Part shown: piece after piece, positions 63,880 through 64,000 of the stretch
Layout: each line of letters starts with the position of its first letter
Numbering within the stretch: position 1 is the stretch's first letter
Assembly (NCBI GenBank): GCA_020249925.1
Contig: JADCER010000012.1
Coordinates: 62,001 to 126,000, forward strand
Direction: 5' to 3'
DNA: 64,000 nt
From: Roseomonas sp.
GTDB lineage: Bacteria > Pseudomonadota > Alphaproteobacteria > Acetobacterales > Acetobacteraceae
The notes under the pieces: model-generated
What the model saw: only the letters and a program-made list of their open reading frames with translations
Databases searched by the model: none
What the model was told of the DNA's origin: nothing
Made by a program: the position numbers and the translations under genes

Positions 63880-64000
63880 CAGCCCTGCCCCCCGGGCAGC
63901 TTGCGCGGGTCAAAGGCGTCGCGCACCGCTTCACCGATAAAAATCAACAGCGTCAGCATGCCGCCCAGCACAAAGAAGCTGGTCAGCGCCAACCAGGGCG
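63879..64000 (-). CDS. ABC transporter permease, C-terminal end (cut by window edge)
   Basis: Only the last ~40 codons are inside the window. They end ...LTLLIFIGEAVRDAFDPRKLPGGQG, which matches the C terminus of DppC/YejE-type permeases (final helix followed by a cytoplasmic D-x-x-D-P-R motif). It overlaps the ATPase start by one base, so it is its transporter partner. Confidence 0.8.
   Translation of the reverse strand, partial: PWLALTSFFVLGGMLTLLIFIGEAVRDAFDPRKLPGGQG

Overview
The window reads as one contiguous piece of chromosome from a GC-rich alphaproteobacterium, most likely an Acetobacteraceae member of the Roseomonas/Roseococcus kind. This is inferred from codon use, DUF3576 and MmcB genes, three orphan Bug-type (tripartite tricarboxylate) binding proteins, the AcpXL-type lipid A acyl cluster and PhaB. 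Genes are densely packed, with many 1-4 base start/stop overlaps. I saw no rRNA, tRNA, insertion sequence or CRISPR array.

Layout. 1-800: end of a phage-like (prophage or gene-transfer-agent) tail region. 819-1016: tandem 56-bp palindromic repeats. 1019-8130 (minus): a DUF3576 lipoprotein, then a very-long-chain fatty acid (VLCFA) lipid A operon: AcpXL, dehydratase, a cysteine-less ketosynthase plus an active ketosynthase, MDR reductase, LpxXL-like acyltransferase and an enoyl-CoA hydratase/phosphotransacetylase-like protein. 8308-14978 (minus): a copper-handling cluster with DUF2946 protein, TonB receptor, DUF1775 protein, small exported protein, PCuAC chaperone, MbnP, MbnH and a membrane protein. 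15070-22400: a toxin-antitoxin pair, thpR, a TesA-like esterase divergent from a YbbA/YbbP-like ABC exporter, a nucleoside deaminase, a lipoprotein and a Bax-inhibitor-1 protein. 22413-27430: AhpD-like and YCII proteins, phaB, a regulatory-looking intergenic region, an ACT-like protein, pdxA-pdxJ and an alpha/beta hydrolase. 27458-29916 (minus): five consecutive small lipoproteins, four of them related, bracketed by the hydrolase 3' end and a decayed second copy of that end. 30095-46900: a WD40-cytochrome c fusion with an SDR, a hydroxyacid dehydrogenase, glpX, recJ, a DUF2125 protein, a ChaC-like protein, two Lin0512 proteins, a Bug protein, thrC, an M16 peptidase, pmbA, hldE and mmcB. 47094-53201: gltBD. 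53403-64000: Bug proteins, a Baeyer-Villiger-type monooxygenase, a NIT-domain chemoreceptor, an SDR, a GhrA-like reductase and a dipeptide-type ABC transporter running off the right edge.

The observations most worth following are: (i) a stop-codon-adjacent palindromic element found as an array after the DUF3576 gene and as a single copy after pmbA, in the same orientation relative to the gene it follows; (ii) the paralogous lipoprotein block and its flanking hydrolase duplication; (iii) the cysteine-free ketosynthase paired with an active one; (iv) the MbnP/MbnH copper cluster with extra uncharacterised members; (v) an orphan terminator, promoter and 15-codon ORF between phaB and the ACT-like gene. 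All functional statements rest on reading the sequence and remembered family knowledge; no database search was run.
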